Part shown: piece after piece, positions 7,935 through 17,389 of the stretch
Layout: the number at the start of each line of letters is the position of its first letter
Numbering within the stretch: position 1 is the first letter of the stretch
DNA from: Barnesiella sp. An55
GTDB lineage: Bacteria; Bacteroidota; Bacteroidia; Bacteroidales; Barnesiellaceae
Length of the DNA stretch: 64,000 nucleotides
NCBI RefSeq assembly: GCF_002161555.1
Contig: NZ_NFHZ01000003.1
Coordinates: forward strand, 62,001-126,000
Direction: 5' to 3'
The notes under the pieces: generated by a model
Told to the model about the DNA's origin: nothing
The model's input: only the letters and a program-made list of their open reading frames with translations
Databases searched by the model: none
Translations under genes and position numbers: made by a program

Positions 7935-9305
7935 ATGAAAAATATAACAAACAATGAGCCTTTGACCGAACAGCCGGTGGCCGAGAAAAAATTGTTTATC
8001 GAAACCTATGGTTGCCAGATGAATGTGGCCGACAGCGAGGTGGTTGCGTCGATTATGCAGATGGCCGGTTATACCCTTTGCGATAGCATCGAAGAGGCCG
8101 ATGCCATTTTTGTCAATACCTGCTCGATTCGCGACAATGCCGAGCAGAAGGTACTTTCGCGCCTGGCCTACTTCCAGTCGTTGCGCAAGCATCACAAACC
8201 CCTGGTTGTGGGGGTGTTGGGTTGTATGGCCGAGCGGGTGCGCGAACGGCTTGTGACCGAAAACGGTGTCGATCTAGTGGCTGGCCCCGACTCTTACCTC
8301 GACCTGCCCAACCTCGTGGGGGCTGCCGAGCGAGGCGAGAAGGCGGTGAATGTCGAGCTATCGACTACCGAGACCTATCGTCAGGTTATTCCCTCGCGCA
8401 TCGGGTTGAACCGCATCTCGGGGTTTATCTCCATCATGCGGGGGTGCAACAACTTCTGTTCCTATTGTATTGTGCCCTATACCCGCGGACGTGAACGCAG
8501 CCGCGAACCCGAGAGTATTCTGGGCGAGTTGGCCGACCTCAAGGCCAAAGGGTTTAAAGAGGTGACTCTGCTGGGGCAGAATGTCAACTCCTATCGTTAC
8601 GAACGGGCCGACGGTACGGTGGTCGATTTCCCCGCTCTTTTGGCGATGGTAGCCCAGGCTGCCGGTGAGATGCGGGTGCGTTTCACCACCTCGCACCCCA
8701 AGGATATGAGCGACGAGACCCTGCATGTGATGGCTGCCTGGCCCAATCTGTGCCGCCACATACACCTGCCGGTACAGTCGGGGAGCAACCGCATTTTGAA
8801 ACTGATGAACCGCAAATATACCCGCGAGTGGTATCTCGACCGCATTGCCGCCATCCGCCGTATCCTGCCCGGTTGTGGTATCACGACCGACATGTTCAGC
8901 GGGTTCCACTCCGAGACCGAGGAGGATTTTGAAGAGACTCTCTCGCTCATGCGCGAGGTGGGTTTCGACTCGTCGTTCCTCTTTAAATACTCCGAGCGCC
9001 CCGGTACCTACGCCTCGAAGCACCTGCCCGACGATGTGCCCGAGGAGGTGAAGATTGCCCGTCTGCAACGCATGATCGACTTGCAGAACGAGCTTTCGCT
9101 CGAGAGCAACCGCCGCGATATCGGACACGAGTTTGAGGTCCTGGTCGAGGGTTTCTCGAAGCGTTCGCGCGAGCAACTCTTCGGACGCACCTCACAAAAC
9201 AAGGTGGTCGTTTTCGACAAGGGCAACCACCGCATCGGTCAGTTTGTGCAGGTAAGGGTTACCGACGCCTCGTCGGCCACCCTACTGGGCGAAGCGTTGG
9301 ACTAA
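7935..9305 (+). CDS. miaB: tRNA-2-methylthio-N6-dimethylallyladenosine synthase MiaB
   Basis: MiaB is a radical SAM methylthiotransferase that converts i6A37 to ms2i6A37 in tRNAs reading UNN codons. The 456-residue protein has the N-terminal UPF0004 domain beginning FIETYGCQMN with its three cluster cysteines, the radical SAM CxxxCxxC motif at C171, C175 and C178 (GCNNFCSYC), and a C-terminal TRAM domain (about 385-455). The sequence ETYGCQMNVADSE and the length point to MiaB rather than RimO or MtaB. The 259 bases upstream are AT-rich, with a hairpin CTAAGAG/CTCTTAG (7750-7777) and no clear promoter. The MFS gene follows after 15 bases. Confidence 0.95.
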   Translation: MKNITNNEPLTEQPVAEKKLFIETYGCQMNVADSEVVASIMQMAGYTLCDSIEEADAIFVNTCSIRDNAEQKVLSRLAYFQSLRKHHKPLVVGVLGCMAERVRERLVTENGVDLVAGPDSYLDLPNLVGAAERGEKAVNVELSTTETYRQVIPSRIGLNRISGFISIMRGCNNFCSYCIVPYTRGRERSREPESILGELADLKAKGFKEVTLLGQNVNSYRYERADGTVVDFPALLAMVAQAAGEMRVRFTTSHPKDMSDETLHVMAAWPNLCRHIHLPVQSGSNRILKLMNRKYTREWYLDRIAAIRRILPGCGITTDMFSGFHSETEEDFEETLSLMREVGFDSSFLFKYSERPGTYASKHLPDDVPEEVKIARLQRMIDLQNELSLESNRRDIGHEFEVLVEGFSKRSREQLFGRTSQNKVVVFDKGNHRIGQFVQVRVTDASSATLLGEALD

Positions 9306-9320
9306 AATCGCGAGAGACCC

Positions 9321-10511
9321 ATGGAAAAAGTGGCTAAAGACAAGCTGTGGACCCCCAGTTTCTGTGTCGTGGTGGCCGGGAACTTTCTGCTCTTTTTTGC
9401 CTTTTATCTGTTGTTGCCGGTGTTGCCCATGTATTTGAGCGAGGCCTTTGCTGCCAGCCGTTCCACGGCCGGTTTCATCCTCTCGTCCTATACCATCACC
9501 GCCCTCATGATACGTCCCTTTGCCGGGTATATGGTCGATACCTTTCCCCGCAAGCGGTTGCTGCTCATTTGCTATTTTGTATTCCTGCTCTTTTTTGGCG
9601 GCTATCTGTTGGCGGGCACTCTGCTCCTGTTTGCCATTATTCGGGCAGGACACGGTATTGCGTTTGGCCTGCTCACCGTCTCGAACAGCACGGTGGCCAT
9701 CGATGTGATGCCCTCCTCCCGGCGAGGCGAGGGGATAGGCTACTACGGGGTGAGCAACAACCTGGCCATGGCCATTGGGCCCACCCTCTCGCTCTACATA
9801 CACGATGCCTATGCCAACTTCGACTATATCTTTCTCCTCTCAATGGCTTCGGCTGCAATAGGTCTGTTATGTGTCTCGACCATCAAGATGCCCTATCGTC
9901 GCGACCCGGTGCCCGAGAAACCGCCTGTCTCGCTCGACCGGTTCCTGTTGTTGAAGGGGATACCCGAGGCGGTCACCCTCATCTTCTACTCGTTCAGCTA
10001 TGGAGTTCTCTCGACCTATCTGGCCGTTTATGGCAAGGAGGAGTTGGGCATAGAGTCGGGGGCCGGCTTCTTCTTCATCCTGCTTGCCGTGGGGCTCATC
10101 TTGTCGCGACTCGCCTCGGGACAATGGCTCAATCGGGGATACGTCACCCGCAACATCTTCGTGGGCATGCTGTTGTCGCTGCTCGGTTATCTCATTTTCG
10201 TGAGTGTGCGCAACGAGTGGGGCTACTATGGCGCCGCCGTAGTGCTGGGGTTGGGCTACGGATGCATCTGCCCCGCCTACCAGACCATGTTTATCAACCT
10301 TGCGCCCAACAACCAGCGGGGAACGGCCAACTCGACCTACCTTACGGCCTGGGATTTGGGTGTGGGGTTGGGGGTGCTCATTGGCGGACAGATTGCCGAG
10401 ATAACCAACTATGCTACAGCCTATATAACCTCTTGTGTATTATGTGCTATCGGTTATCTGCTCTTCAAGTTCAAAACAGCGGCCCATTTCGAAAAATATA
10501 AGTTGCGATAG
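9321..10511 (+). CDS. MFS transporter
   Basis: This is a 396-residue polytopic membrane protein with about 12 predicted helices. The loop between helices 2 and 3 carries a major-facilitator signature-like segment, RPFAGYMVDTFPRKR, and a second basic loop (SRRGEGIGYYG) follows helix 4. The pattern resembles the drug/sugar exporter group (YfcJ/YhhS-like and arabinose efflux permeases). The substrate cannot be inferred. It starts 15 bases after miaB and is probably co-transcribed with it; the association looks incidental. Confidence 0.85.
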   Translation: MEKVAKDKLWTPSFCVVVAGNFLLFFAFYLLLPVLPMYLSEAFAASRSTAGFILSSYTITALMIRPFAGYMVDTFPRKRLLLICYFVFLLFFGGYLLAGTLLLFAIIRAGHGIAFGLLTVSNSTVAIDVMPSSRRGEGIGYYGVSNNLAMAIGPTLSLYIHDAYANFDYIFLLSMASAAIGLLCVSTIKMPYRRDPVPEKPPVSLDRFLLLKGIPEAVTLIFYSFSYGVLSTYLAVYGKEELGIESGAGFFFILLAVGLILSRLASGQWLNRGYVTRNIFVGMLLSLLGYLIFVSVRNEWGYYGAAVVLGLGYGCICPAYQTMFINLAPNNQRGTANSTYLTAWDLGVGLGVLIGGQIAEITNYATAYITSCVLCAIGYLLFKFKTAAHFEKYKLR

Positions 10512-10704
10512 AAAACATTAAAATATGTGAATAAAAGGAGCGATTTCTGTTATCCGTACTTTAATTTGCATAAAATTTGGGCTAGCTATATCCTTTTGTT
10601 TTTAGCATTGTCGAAAGAAAGGGGTAAGAACGTCGAAATACGTATCGAACAGAGGCGTAGAAACCTCACGAAACAAAAGGCTTGGTTTGGTAAAAAAGAG
10701 AGAT

Positions 10705-11586
10705 ATGAACAATAAGACTTCTTTCAGCAAACGGATTTCTTTTCTGAATGCTCGAATGACTTCGACATTAAGTGTTTCACTGGTCCTTTTCATCTTGGGA
10801 ATTATGGTTTTGATGGGCTTTTTGGCCAATAACCTCTCCCGGCATGTCAAGGAGAATATAGGCTTTTCGATCGTTCTTAACGAGTCGGCCGGTGAGCAAC
10901 AGGTACATCAGTTACAGCGTATGCTCGAGCGGGCCGATTATGTGAAGGCTGCCCAGTATATCTCGAAAGAGGATGCCTTGAAAGAGGTGATGATCGAGTT
11001 GGGCGAAAACCCCGAAGATGTATTGGGCGTCAACCCCATGCAATCGTCGATCGAGGTGAAACTCAAGGCCGAGTATGCCAATACCGACAGTCTCTCGATT
11101 ATCGAAACCAAGTTGCGCGACCAGGTAATCGTGAACGATATTCTGTATCAGAAAGACCTCATTCAGTCGGTCAACGACAACATGAGCCGCATCGGTCTCA
11201 TTCTGTTGGCCTTGGCCATCGTGCTCATGATTATCTCCTTTGCCCTCATCAGCAATACCATTCGGTTGGGAGCCTACTCCAAGCGGTTCCTCATCCACAC
11301 GATGAAGTTGGTAGGGGCTACGCCGGCGTTTATCCGACGGCCATTTATCGTCTCAAATATTATCAATGGCATTGTGGCCTCGGTCATTGCTATGTTGCTC
11401 CTCTCGGGATGTGTCTATTACCTCATGTCTGAGATGGAGAGTTTCACCACGCTGTTGTCGTTGCCCATGATGCTGCTGGTATTTCTCACCATCCTGGTGC
11501 TGGGTATCGTGCTGTCGGCCGTGTCGGCCTATTGGGCCGTAAATCGCTACATCCGCATGGATAGAGACGACCTGTATTATGTCTGA
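10705..11586 (+). CDS. ftsX: Cell division permease-like protein FtsX
   Basis: FtsX forms, with the ATPase FtsE, a membrane complex that controls peptidoglycan hydrolases at the division site. The 293-residue protein has the expected topology: one N-terminal membrane helix (about 27-48), a periplasmic domain of about 110 residues, then three helices (about 165-190, 215-240 and 255-280). The ATG at 10705 (MNNKTSFSKR) is preferred to a TTG six codons earlier. The fixed order ftsX-DUF3098-uppP-truB-queA is familiar from Bacteroidales. No ftsE lies nearby. The 193-base gap upstream has AT-rich sequence but no convincing promoter match. Confidence 0.9.
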   Translation: MNNKTSFSKRISFLNARMTSTLSVSLVLFILGIMVLMGFLANNLSRHVKENIGFSIVLNESAGEQQVHQLQRMLERADYVKAAQYISKEDALKEVMIELGENPEDVLGVNPMQSSIEVKLKAEYANTDSLSIIETKLRDQVIVNDILYQKDLIQSVNDNMSRIGLILLALAIVLMIISFALISNTIRLGAYSKRFLIHTMKLVGATPAFIRRPFIVSNIINGIVASVIAMLLLSGCVYYLMSEMESFTTLLSLPMMLLVFLTILVLGIVLSAVSAYWAVNRYIRMDRDDLYYV

Positions 11587-11606
11587 TTAAAAAAAATTGT
11601 AACCCT

Positions 11607-11903
11607 ATGAAATCTCAAGAAAAGAAAAGTGTATCGGCGCTCCCCGAAGAGGGACAAAAAACCTCCTTTGCGCTGGGGAAAACCAATCTCATACTCATTG
11701 CCATATCTTTTGTGGTTATCGTCATCGGTTTCCTGCTGATGCTGGGAAACGGTACCACCCCCGAGGCCTATAACCCCGACATCTTCAGTTTCCGTCGCAT
11801 TGTCCTGGCCCCCGGCATTGCCTTTGTGGGTTTTGTATTTATGGTCTATGCGATCATGCACAACTCCAAAAAGAGACAGCAAAGCGACAACAAGGCAGCT
11901 TGA
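11607..11903 (+). CDS. DUF3098 family membrane protein
   Basis: The 98-residue protein has a charged cytoplasmic N-terminus and two predicted membrane helices (about 27-48 and 68-90). The segment LMLGNGTTPEAYNPDIFSFRRIVLAPG between them matches the DUF3098 family of Bacteroidota. It always appears, by memory, between ftsX and uppP, which suggests a role in envelope growth or division, but its function is not known. Confidence 0.85.
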   Translation: MKSQEKKSVSALPEEGQKTSFALGKTNLILIAISFVVIVIGFLLMLGNGTTPEAYNPDIFSFRRIVLAPGIAFVGFVFMVYAIMHNSKKRQQSDNKAA

Positions 11904-11930
11904 TATTACCCTGTTTAATTTTTCAAGAAA

Positions 11931-12779
11931 GTGGATTTTTTAGAAACGATTATTATTGCCATAGTAGAGGGATTGACCGAGTTTCTACCTGTTTCCTCTA
12001 CGGGGCACATGATTATTACACAAAGTATTCTCGGTGTAGAAAGTACACCCTTCGTAAAGGCCTTTACGGTAATTATACAGTTTGGTGCTATTTTGTCGGT
12101 GGTATGTCTCTATTGGAAACGGTTTTTCCGGCTCAATCGTACTCCGCTCCCGGGTAATCCCTCGGCATTGCGGCGTTTCCTGCACACCTATGATTTCTAT
12201 TGGAAGCTGTTGGTGGCATTCATTCCTGCAGCCGTATTCGGTTTGGCTTTGGGTGACTGGATTGACACCCTGCTCGAAAATGTGGTAGTCGTTGCCGTCA
12301 TGCTGGTTATTGGCGGTATCTTCATGCTCTTCTGCGACCAAATATTCAACAAGGGTAACGACAAAACCGAGCTCACCGAGAAACGTGCATTTTATATAGG
12401 ATTGTTTCAATGTATAGCCATGATACCGGGTGTATCCCGTTCGATGGCGACGATTGTGGGAGGTATGGCACAGAAACTTTCGCGTAAGGCGGCAGCCGAA
12501 TTTTCGTTCTTCCTAGCAGTTCCCACCATGTTTGCGGCAATGGCATATAAAATATTGAAACTATTTTCCGAACCTGGAGGAACCGATTTGATTATGAACA
12601 ACATGGGCACTCTGTTATTGGGCAACGCAGTTGCCTTTGTAGTAGCCTTGCTGGCAATCAAATTTTTCATAAGTTTTGTTACCCGCTATGGATTCAAGGC
12701 CTTTGGGTGGTATCGTATAATAGTGGGTGGTGTGATTCTCGTCATGTTGTTGATGGGGCATAACTTAACGATTGTGTAA
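11931..12779 (+). CDS. uppP: Undecaprenyl-diphosphate phosphatase UppP (BacA)
   Basis: UppP dephosphorylates undecaprenyl diphosphate on the membrane, recycling the lipid carrier for peptidoglycan and surface glycans; excess confers bacitracin resistance. The 282-residue polytopic protein shows both active-site motifs: [14 protein letters not shown] (13-26, with E17, S22, S23 and H26) and PGVSRS with the catalytic arginine. The start is a GTG at 11931, 27 bases after the DUF3098 gene. The stop overlaps the start of truB by one base. Confidence 0.95.
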   Translation: MDFLETIIIAIVEGLTEFLPVSSTGHMIITQSILGVESTPFVKAFTVIIQFGAILSVVCLYWKRFFRLNRTPLPGNPSALRRFLHTYDFYWKLLVAFIPAAVFGLALGDWIDTLLENVVVVAVMLVIGGIFMLFCDQIFNKGNDKTELTEKRAFYIGLFQCIAMIPGVSRSMATIVGGMAQKLSRKAAAEFSFFLAVPTMFAAMAYKILKLFSEPGGTDLIMNNMGTLLLGNAVAFVVALLAIKFFISFVTRYGFKAFGWYRIIVGGVILVMLLMGHNLTIV

Positions 12780-13510
12780 TGGATTTTAACGAAGGCGAAA
12801 TTATATATATCGACAAACCGTTGCATTGGACTTCGTTCGATGTGGTCAAGCGCATCCGGTTACGCATCCTGCGTCGGCTCAAGCAGAAGAAGCTGAAAGT
12901 AGGCCATGCCGGTACACTCGATCCCCTGGCCACCGGGGTGATGATTGTATGCACCGGTCGGGCCACGAAGCGCATCGAGGAGTTCCAATATCACACCAAA
13001 GAGTATATCGCTACCCTGCGGTTGGGAGCAACTACCCCCTCCTTCGACTTGGAGACCGAGGTCGATGCCCTCTATCCCCACGAGCATATTACCCGCGAGG
13101 TGGTGGAACGAACTTTACCGCGTTTTGTCGGTTCCATTATGCAGATACCGCCCTCCTATTCGGCCTGTAAGATAGACGGTCGCCGGGCCTACGACATGGC
13201 TCGCAAAGGGCAGGAGGTAGAGCTCAAGCCCAAGGAGCTGGTGATCGACGAAATCGAACTGCTCTCCTGCGAACTGCCCATCATTCAGATACGGGTCGTA
13301 TGCAGCAAGGGTACCTACATCAGGGCGCTCGCCCGCGATATTGGCGTTGCCCTTGGTAGCGGAGCCCACTTGATAGGGCTTAGGCGTACACGGGTGGGCA
13401 GTGTGACACTGGCCGATTGCCTCTCGGTCGATGAGGTGGCTCGAATGATCGACGAAGCTCCCCTGACCATAAACGAGCAAGAAACAAAAGAAGAAAGTAA
13501 TAACAAATAG
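12779..13510 (+). CDS. truB: tRNA pseudouridine(55) synthase TruB
   Basis: TruB makes pseudouridine-55 in the T-loop of nearly all elongator tRNAs. The 243-residue protein contains the catalytic motif [13 protein letters not shown] with the nucleophile D48, and the family motifs [19 protein letters not shown] and [12 protein letters not shown]. The ATG overlaps the last base of the uppP stop codon, so the two are translationally coupled. The C-terminal PUA-like extension is short, as in many bacterial TruB proteins. Confidence 0.95.
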   Translation: MDFNEGEIIYIDKPLHWTSFDVVKRIRLRILRRLKQKKLKVGHAGTLDPLATGVMIVCTGRATKRIEEFQYHTKEYIATLRLGATTPSFDLETEVDALYPHEHITREVVERTLPRFVGSIMQIPPSYSACKIDGRRAYDMARKGQEVELKPKELVIDEIELLSCELPIIQIRVVCSKGTYIRALARDIGVALGSGAHLIGLRRTRVGSVTLADCLSVDEVARMIDEAPLTINEQETKEESNNK

Positions 13511-13512
13511 AT

Positions 13513-14562
13513 ATGAAACTGTCCCAATTCAAATTTAAATTGCCCGAAGCGCAAATCGCTCAGTACCCGGCAAAAAACCGGGACGAGTCCCGGTTGATGG
13601 TAATCGACCGGAAAACGGGAAAGATCGAGCACCGCATCTTCAAAGAAATTATCGACTATTTCGACGAGAAAGACGTGTTTGTATTCAACGATACCAAAGT
13701 CTTTCCGGCCCGCCTTTATGGTAATAAGGAAAAGACCGGTGCCAAAATCGAGGTCTTCCTCTTGCGCGAACTCAACGAGGAGAACCGCTTGTGGGACGTT
13801 CTGGTTGAGCCGGCCCGTAAGATTCGTATCGGTAACAAACTCTATTTCGGTGACGACGACTCGATGGTAGCCGAGGTGATCGACAACACTACCTCGCGTG
13901 GCCGCACCCTGCGATTCCTCTACGACGGCTCGCACGACGAGTTCAAAGAGGCTCTCTATAAACTGGGCGAGATGCCGCTGCCGGCCTATATCACACGCCC
14001 TGTCGAAGAGCTTGACACCGAGCGCTATCAAAACATATTTGCCCGTCACGAAGGTGCTGTGGTCACTCCAGCTGCCGGGCTTCACTTCAGCCGCGAACTG
14101 CTGAAACGGATGGAGATCAAAGGTATCGATTACGGCTTCTTAACCCTTCACTCGGGGTTGGGCAACTTCCGTGAAATCGATGTCGAAGACCTCACCAAGC
14201 ACAAGATGGACTCCGAGCAACTGATTGTTACCCCCGAGTTGGTAGAGCTCGTCAACCACGCCAAGGATGGTGGGCACAAGGTGTGTGCCGTGGGTACCTC
14301 GGTCATGCGGGGTATCGAGAGCGCCGTCAGCACCGGTGGGCACATGAAGACTTACGACGGGTGGACCAACAAGTTCATTTTCCCGCCCTACGACTTTACC
14401 GTAGCCACCAGCCTGGTGACCAATTTCCACATGCCGCTATCGACCATGCTGATGATGGTGGCCGCATTCGGCGGATACGAAATTGTGCTTTCGGCCTACG
14501 ATGCAGCCCTCAAAGAGGGATACCGTTTCGGAGCCTATGGCGATGCCATGCTCATTTTGTAA
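13513..14562 (+). CDS. queA: S-adenosylmethionine:tRNA ribosyltransferase-isomerase QueA
   Basis: QueA transfers the ribosyl part of SAM to 7-aminomethyl-7-deazaguanine in tRNA and isomerises it to epoxyqueuosine, the substrate of QueG (encoded at 1219). The 349-residue length and motifs such as [22 protein letters not shown] and TAAGLHFS-like [10 protein letters not shown] are characteristic. It begins two bases after the truB stop and ends the ftsX operon, followed by a strong terminator. Confidence 0.95.
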   Translation: MKLSQFKFKLPEAQIAQYPAKNRDESRLMVIDRKTGKIEHRIFKEIIDYFDEKDVFVFNDTKVFPARLYGNKEKTGAKIEVFLLRELNEENRLWDVLVEPARKIRIGNKLYFGDDDSMVAEVIDNTTSRGRTLRFLYDGSHDEFKEALYKLGEMPLPAYITRPVEELDTERYQNIFARHEGAVVTPAAGLHFSRELLKRMEIKGIDYGFLTLHSGLGNFREIDVEDLTKHKMDSEQLIVTPELVELVNHAKDGGHKVCAVGTSVMRGIESAVSTGGHMKTYDGWTNKFIFPPYDFTVATSLVTNFHMPLSTMLMMVAAFGGYEIVLSAYDAALKEGYRFGAYGDAMLIL

Positions 14563-14591
14563 AAAAAGACAGATACATCTCATATGGCAAA

Positions 14592-14625
14592 GGGAGCAGC
14601 GTATTCACGCTGCTCCCTTTTTTTT
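14592..14625 (+). terminator. Terminator of the ftsX-queA operon
   Basis: GGGAGCAGCG pairs with CGCTGCTCCC around a short loop, followed by eight T residues. Confidence 0.93.
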
Positions 14626-14704
14626 GCGGGTAGAAAAATTTTTAAGAAAAGGCAGATAAAAGTAATATTTGTAGTAAAAATATATTTTTTTATGTATATT
14701 TTTA

Positions 14705-14712
14705 TATCTTTG
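14705..14712 (+). promoter_or_regulatory. -7 box of the four-gene secreted operon
   Basis: TATCTTTG matches the TAnnTTTG element. The upstream 25 bases are A/T-only and offer no distinct TTTG at the normal spacing. The implied leader is about 85 bases. Confidence 0.5.
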
Positions 14713-14802
14713 CCAAACAGTGCTGAATAATTGCTGTGGGACTGTATTTCTAAGTGAAGGGACTGAATTTCTGTAAATAGTTTAACCTTTAATATAAGAA
14801 CG

Positions 14803-15444
14803 ATGAAAAAGATTTTATCCGCTATGCTGCTGGTGGCATCGATTGTATTCTGCCCCGTTATGCTCAATGCACAAACCAAATCTCAGATTAAACAGGCCGA
14901 AAAGGCTGGTAAAACAGAAGCCAAGAGACTCGAGAAAGAGGGTTGGAAAAACAGTAGTGCAACTCCCCTGAGACTGGCTATCAAGAACCATTTGCTTAAA
15001 ACCGAGGACTTCGGGGGGACAGCAACCTCTTACGATGCAACGGCCGTAGCCGTAAAATCGCTCATCCTGGGGGGGCGTATGGCTCGTTCGGACATCAGAA
15101 CCCAATATGCCGATATGAACAAGAGTGTGATCAAAGCCCGCATCAACGACCAGTCGCAAGCCATCTCGATCGAGCAGGCCGATAATTTTGTAGCTGCTTA
15201 TGAGAGTATGGTGATGAAAGAGTTTGACGGCGAACTGCAAAAGTCATTCTCGCTTTATCGGGAGCGCAAAGATGGTCTCTACGATGTGAGAGTCTATTTC
15301 TTGCTGGACGAGGATAAGGCTTCGAAAACTCGCATCAGAGCACTGAAGAATGCGGCTGCCGAAGCACAAATCGCACAGGAGATTGCCGATGATATGTCTA
15401 AGTTTATCAACGAAGGATTCAAAGACAATAGCGCAAAAGAGTAA
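14803..15444 (+). CDS. Secreted protein, possibly LPP20-like
   Basis: The 213-residue protein has a clear signal peptide (1-23, cleavage after LNA before Q) and no lipobox. A lysine-rich helix follows, then an alpha/beta region containing a long helix (SLILGGRMARSDIRTQYADMNK) and a strand pair SFSLYRERKDGLYDVRVYFLLDED. The helix-then-'YR..DG.Y.V.VYF' arrangement resembles the LPP20 fold seen in the next gene, but similarity is weak. It ends in a helical, alanine-rich tail. The gene starts an operon of four secreted proteins; the next start is one base after its stop. Its function is unknown; an envelope role is inferred only from export. Confidence 0.8.
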   Translation: MKKILSAMLLVASIVFCPVMLNAQTKSQIKQAEKAGKTEAKRLEKEGWKNSSATPLRLAIKNHLLKTEDFGGTATSYDATAVAVKSLILGGRMARSDIRTQYADMNKSVIKARINDQSQAISIEQADNFVAAYESMVMKEFDGELQKSFSLYRERKDGLYDVRVYFLLDEDKASKTRIRALKNAAAEAQIAQEIADDMSKFINEGFKDNSAKE

Positions 15445-15445
15445 G

Positions 15446-17377
15446 ATGAAGTATATCTCGATATTGATTTTTCTCTGCCTTCTCCCGGCCTCTTTGGGGG
15501 CACAGAGTGTGGCAGAGAAAATGAATAGCTATTTGAATAATTCGGCATATAAATGTGGTAAAGCAAGTGCTTCGACTCTCGAAGAGGCCGACAAGGCCGC
15601 TTTGGAGATGCTTGTCAGCCAGATATCGGTATCGCTGGGAAGCGTCTATGAAGAGGAGTTGTCGCAACACGATACCAGTAACGGGCTCGATTACCAGAGC
15701 AAAGTAAATAGCCAGGTACGCTCCTTCTCGTTTGGTACCCTCCCCAACGTAGGGCAGATTATAGACGAGAGTGAGCCGGGCGTGGTGACGGTGCTTCGTT
15801 ATGTAAAAGTGACCGACTTGAAAAATATCTTTCAAGAGCGGGAAAAGAAGATTTCGGACTTTGTCGCCTCGGGGATGGAGGGCGAGAGACAGTTGCAGAT
15901 TAATGTGGCTTTGCGCTACTACAACTGGGCCCTCATGCTGCTTATTGCCCATCCCAAAACCGTGTATAGCGATATCGACGGGAAAAAGACCAATCTCAAG
16001 TTGTGGTTGGATACCAAGATCAACAACATCTTCAATACCCTTGATGCCGAGGTTGAAGAGTGTGTGGAGACGGGTAACCCCATCGACAAGTATGAAGTGA
16101 AGCTGCGCTTCTCATATTTGGGCGAGCCGGTTTCCGACCTGGAGTTCTACTACAACAATGGCGAGCGATATGTAGGTCCCTGCCGGGTACATGATGGGGT
16201 AGCCATTGTCAATTTCGACAGACTGCCCGACAAGGAGTTGCGCATCCGCTATGACTATAAATTTGAGAACCAGGCCAAGAATTTCGATGCCGAGTTGCGG
16301 GCCGTGCTTGAACTGATCAAGCCCCAAAGTTTCCCCAATGCCGCAGTAGCCTTGCCGGTGAAGAATCGCCGGGGGGTGATTGTGGCCGATAATAAAAAGA
16401 GTACACAACAGAAACTCGAAGAGGCGGTATCGGTAGCGAGTGCTTCGATAGCACCCCCCATTGTGCAGAATAAGGTCGAGCGATTGCAGCTGGAACCGAT
16501 AAGCGACGATGTAGAGTATCGAGCTGTCATGGAGCGGGTCGAGGCAGCCGTGCGTGCAGGCGATATTGCCCCCGTGCAGGACTGCTTTACCCCCGATGGT
16601 TTCAACCTCTTTAAGCAGATGCTGGACCTGGGCAAGGCCTCGATTGTGGGAGATCCTCAATATTCGTTTTGGAAAAGTGGAGGCCCTTATGTCATAGGCA
16701 AGTCGCTCCCGATGAAATTCAAGTTCAGAGGGCGGGGAAACACGTTTGTCGAAGAGATACGATTCAGATTTGACCGAAACAAGAAAATAGCTTCGGTAGC
16801 TTTCGGGTTGACCCAACGGGCCGAAGACGATATCTTCAAGGCCGCGGCCAAGTGGAGCGAAGCCTCGAGATACTCGATCATGTCTTTCCTGGAAGACTAT
16901 CAAACGGCCTACGCGTTGAAACGGTTGGATTTCATCCAGAGTATTTTTTCCAGCAAGGCCATTATTATTACCGGTGTCGTGTGTCAGACGATAGGAAAAG
17001 GGACCTTCCTGGAAGGGGGGCTTAATCTGCCCGAGGAACAAAGTATCAAGACCGTTCGCTATAATCATTACACCAAGGGCGAATATATTGCCAAACTGAA
17101 AAAGAGCTTCGCTTCCAAAGAGTTTGTACATCTGATTTTTGAAGATAACATCATCAAGAAAATAAATACCAATGGCATTATCAACGGTGAAGCTTACGGG
17201 ATACAGATCAAGCAGAGCTATTTCTCCGATAATTATGCCGACTCGGGCTACCTCCTGCTGCATCTGGATATGCGAGGCGAGTATCCCACTATACGGGTGA
17301 GAGCCTGGATTCCCGAAAAGAACGAAGACGCTTCGTTGGACAGGTTTTTAAATCGATTCAGGTTGGGTGGAATCTGA
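15446..17377 (+). CDS. LPP20 family secreted protein
   Basis: The 643-residue protein starts at the ATG at 15446 (MKYISILIF), giving a signal peptide of 19 residues ending LGA before QS. Residues about 30-150 form an LPP20-type domain, recognised by CGKASASTLEEADKAALEML and the helix LVSQISVSLGSVYEEE. LPP20 is a widespread envelope lipoprotein fold of unclear function; here no lipobox cysteine is present. The middle (about 200-310) contains beta-rich segments with FYYNNGERYVGP, possibly a small beta-sandwich. The C-terminal third (about 380-640) looks like a repeated alpha+beta NTF2-like region. It is translationally linked to the preceding gene and followed after 12 bases by the beta-barrel gene. 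No enzymatic motif is visible. Confidence 0.82.
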   Translation: MKYISILIFLCLLPASLGAQSVAEKMNSYLNNSAYKCGKASASTLEEADKAALEMLVSQISVSLGSVYEEELSQHDTSNGLDYQSKVNSQVRSFSFGTLPNVGQIIDESEPGVVTVLRYVKVTDLKNIFQEREKKISDFVASGMEGERQLQINVALRYYNWALMLLIAHPKTVYSDIDGKKTNLKLWLDTKINNIFNTLDAEVEECVETGNPIDKYEVKLRFSYLGEPVSDLEFYYNNGERYVGPCRVHDGVAIVNFDRLPDKELRIRYDYKFENQAKNFDAELRAVLELIKPQSFPNAAVALPVKNRRGVIVADNKKSTQQKLEEAVSVASASIAPPIVQNKVERLQLEPISDDVEYRAVMERVEAAVRAGDIAPVQDCFTPDGFNLFKQMLDLGKASIVGDPQYSFWKSGGPYVIGKSLPMKFKFRGRGNTFVEEIRFRFDRNKKIASVAFGLTQRAEDDIFKAAAKWSEASRYSIMSFLEDYQTAYALKRLDFIQSIFSSKAIIITGVVCQTIGKGTFLEGGLNLPEEQSIKTVRYNHYTKGEYIAKLKKSFASKEFVHLIFEDNIIKKINTNGIINGEAYGIQIKQSYFSDNYADSGYLLLHLDMRGEYPTIRVRAWIPEKNEDASLDRFLNRFRLGGI

Positions 17378-17389
17378 CCCTATGTATAA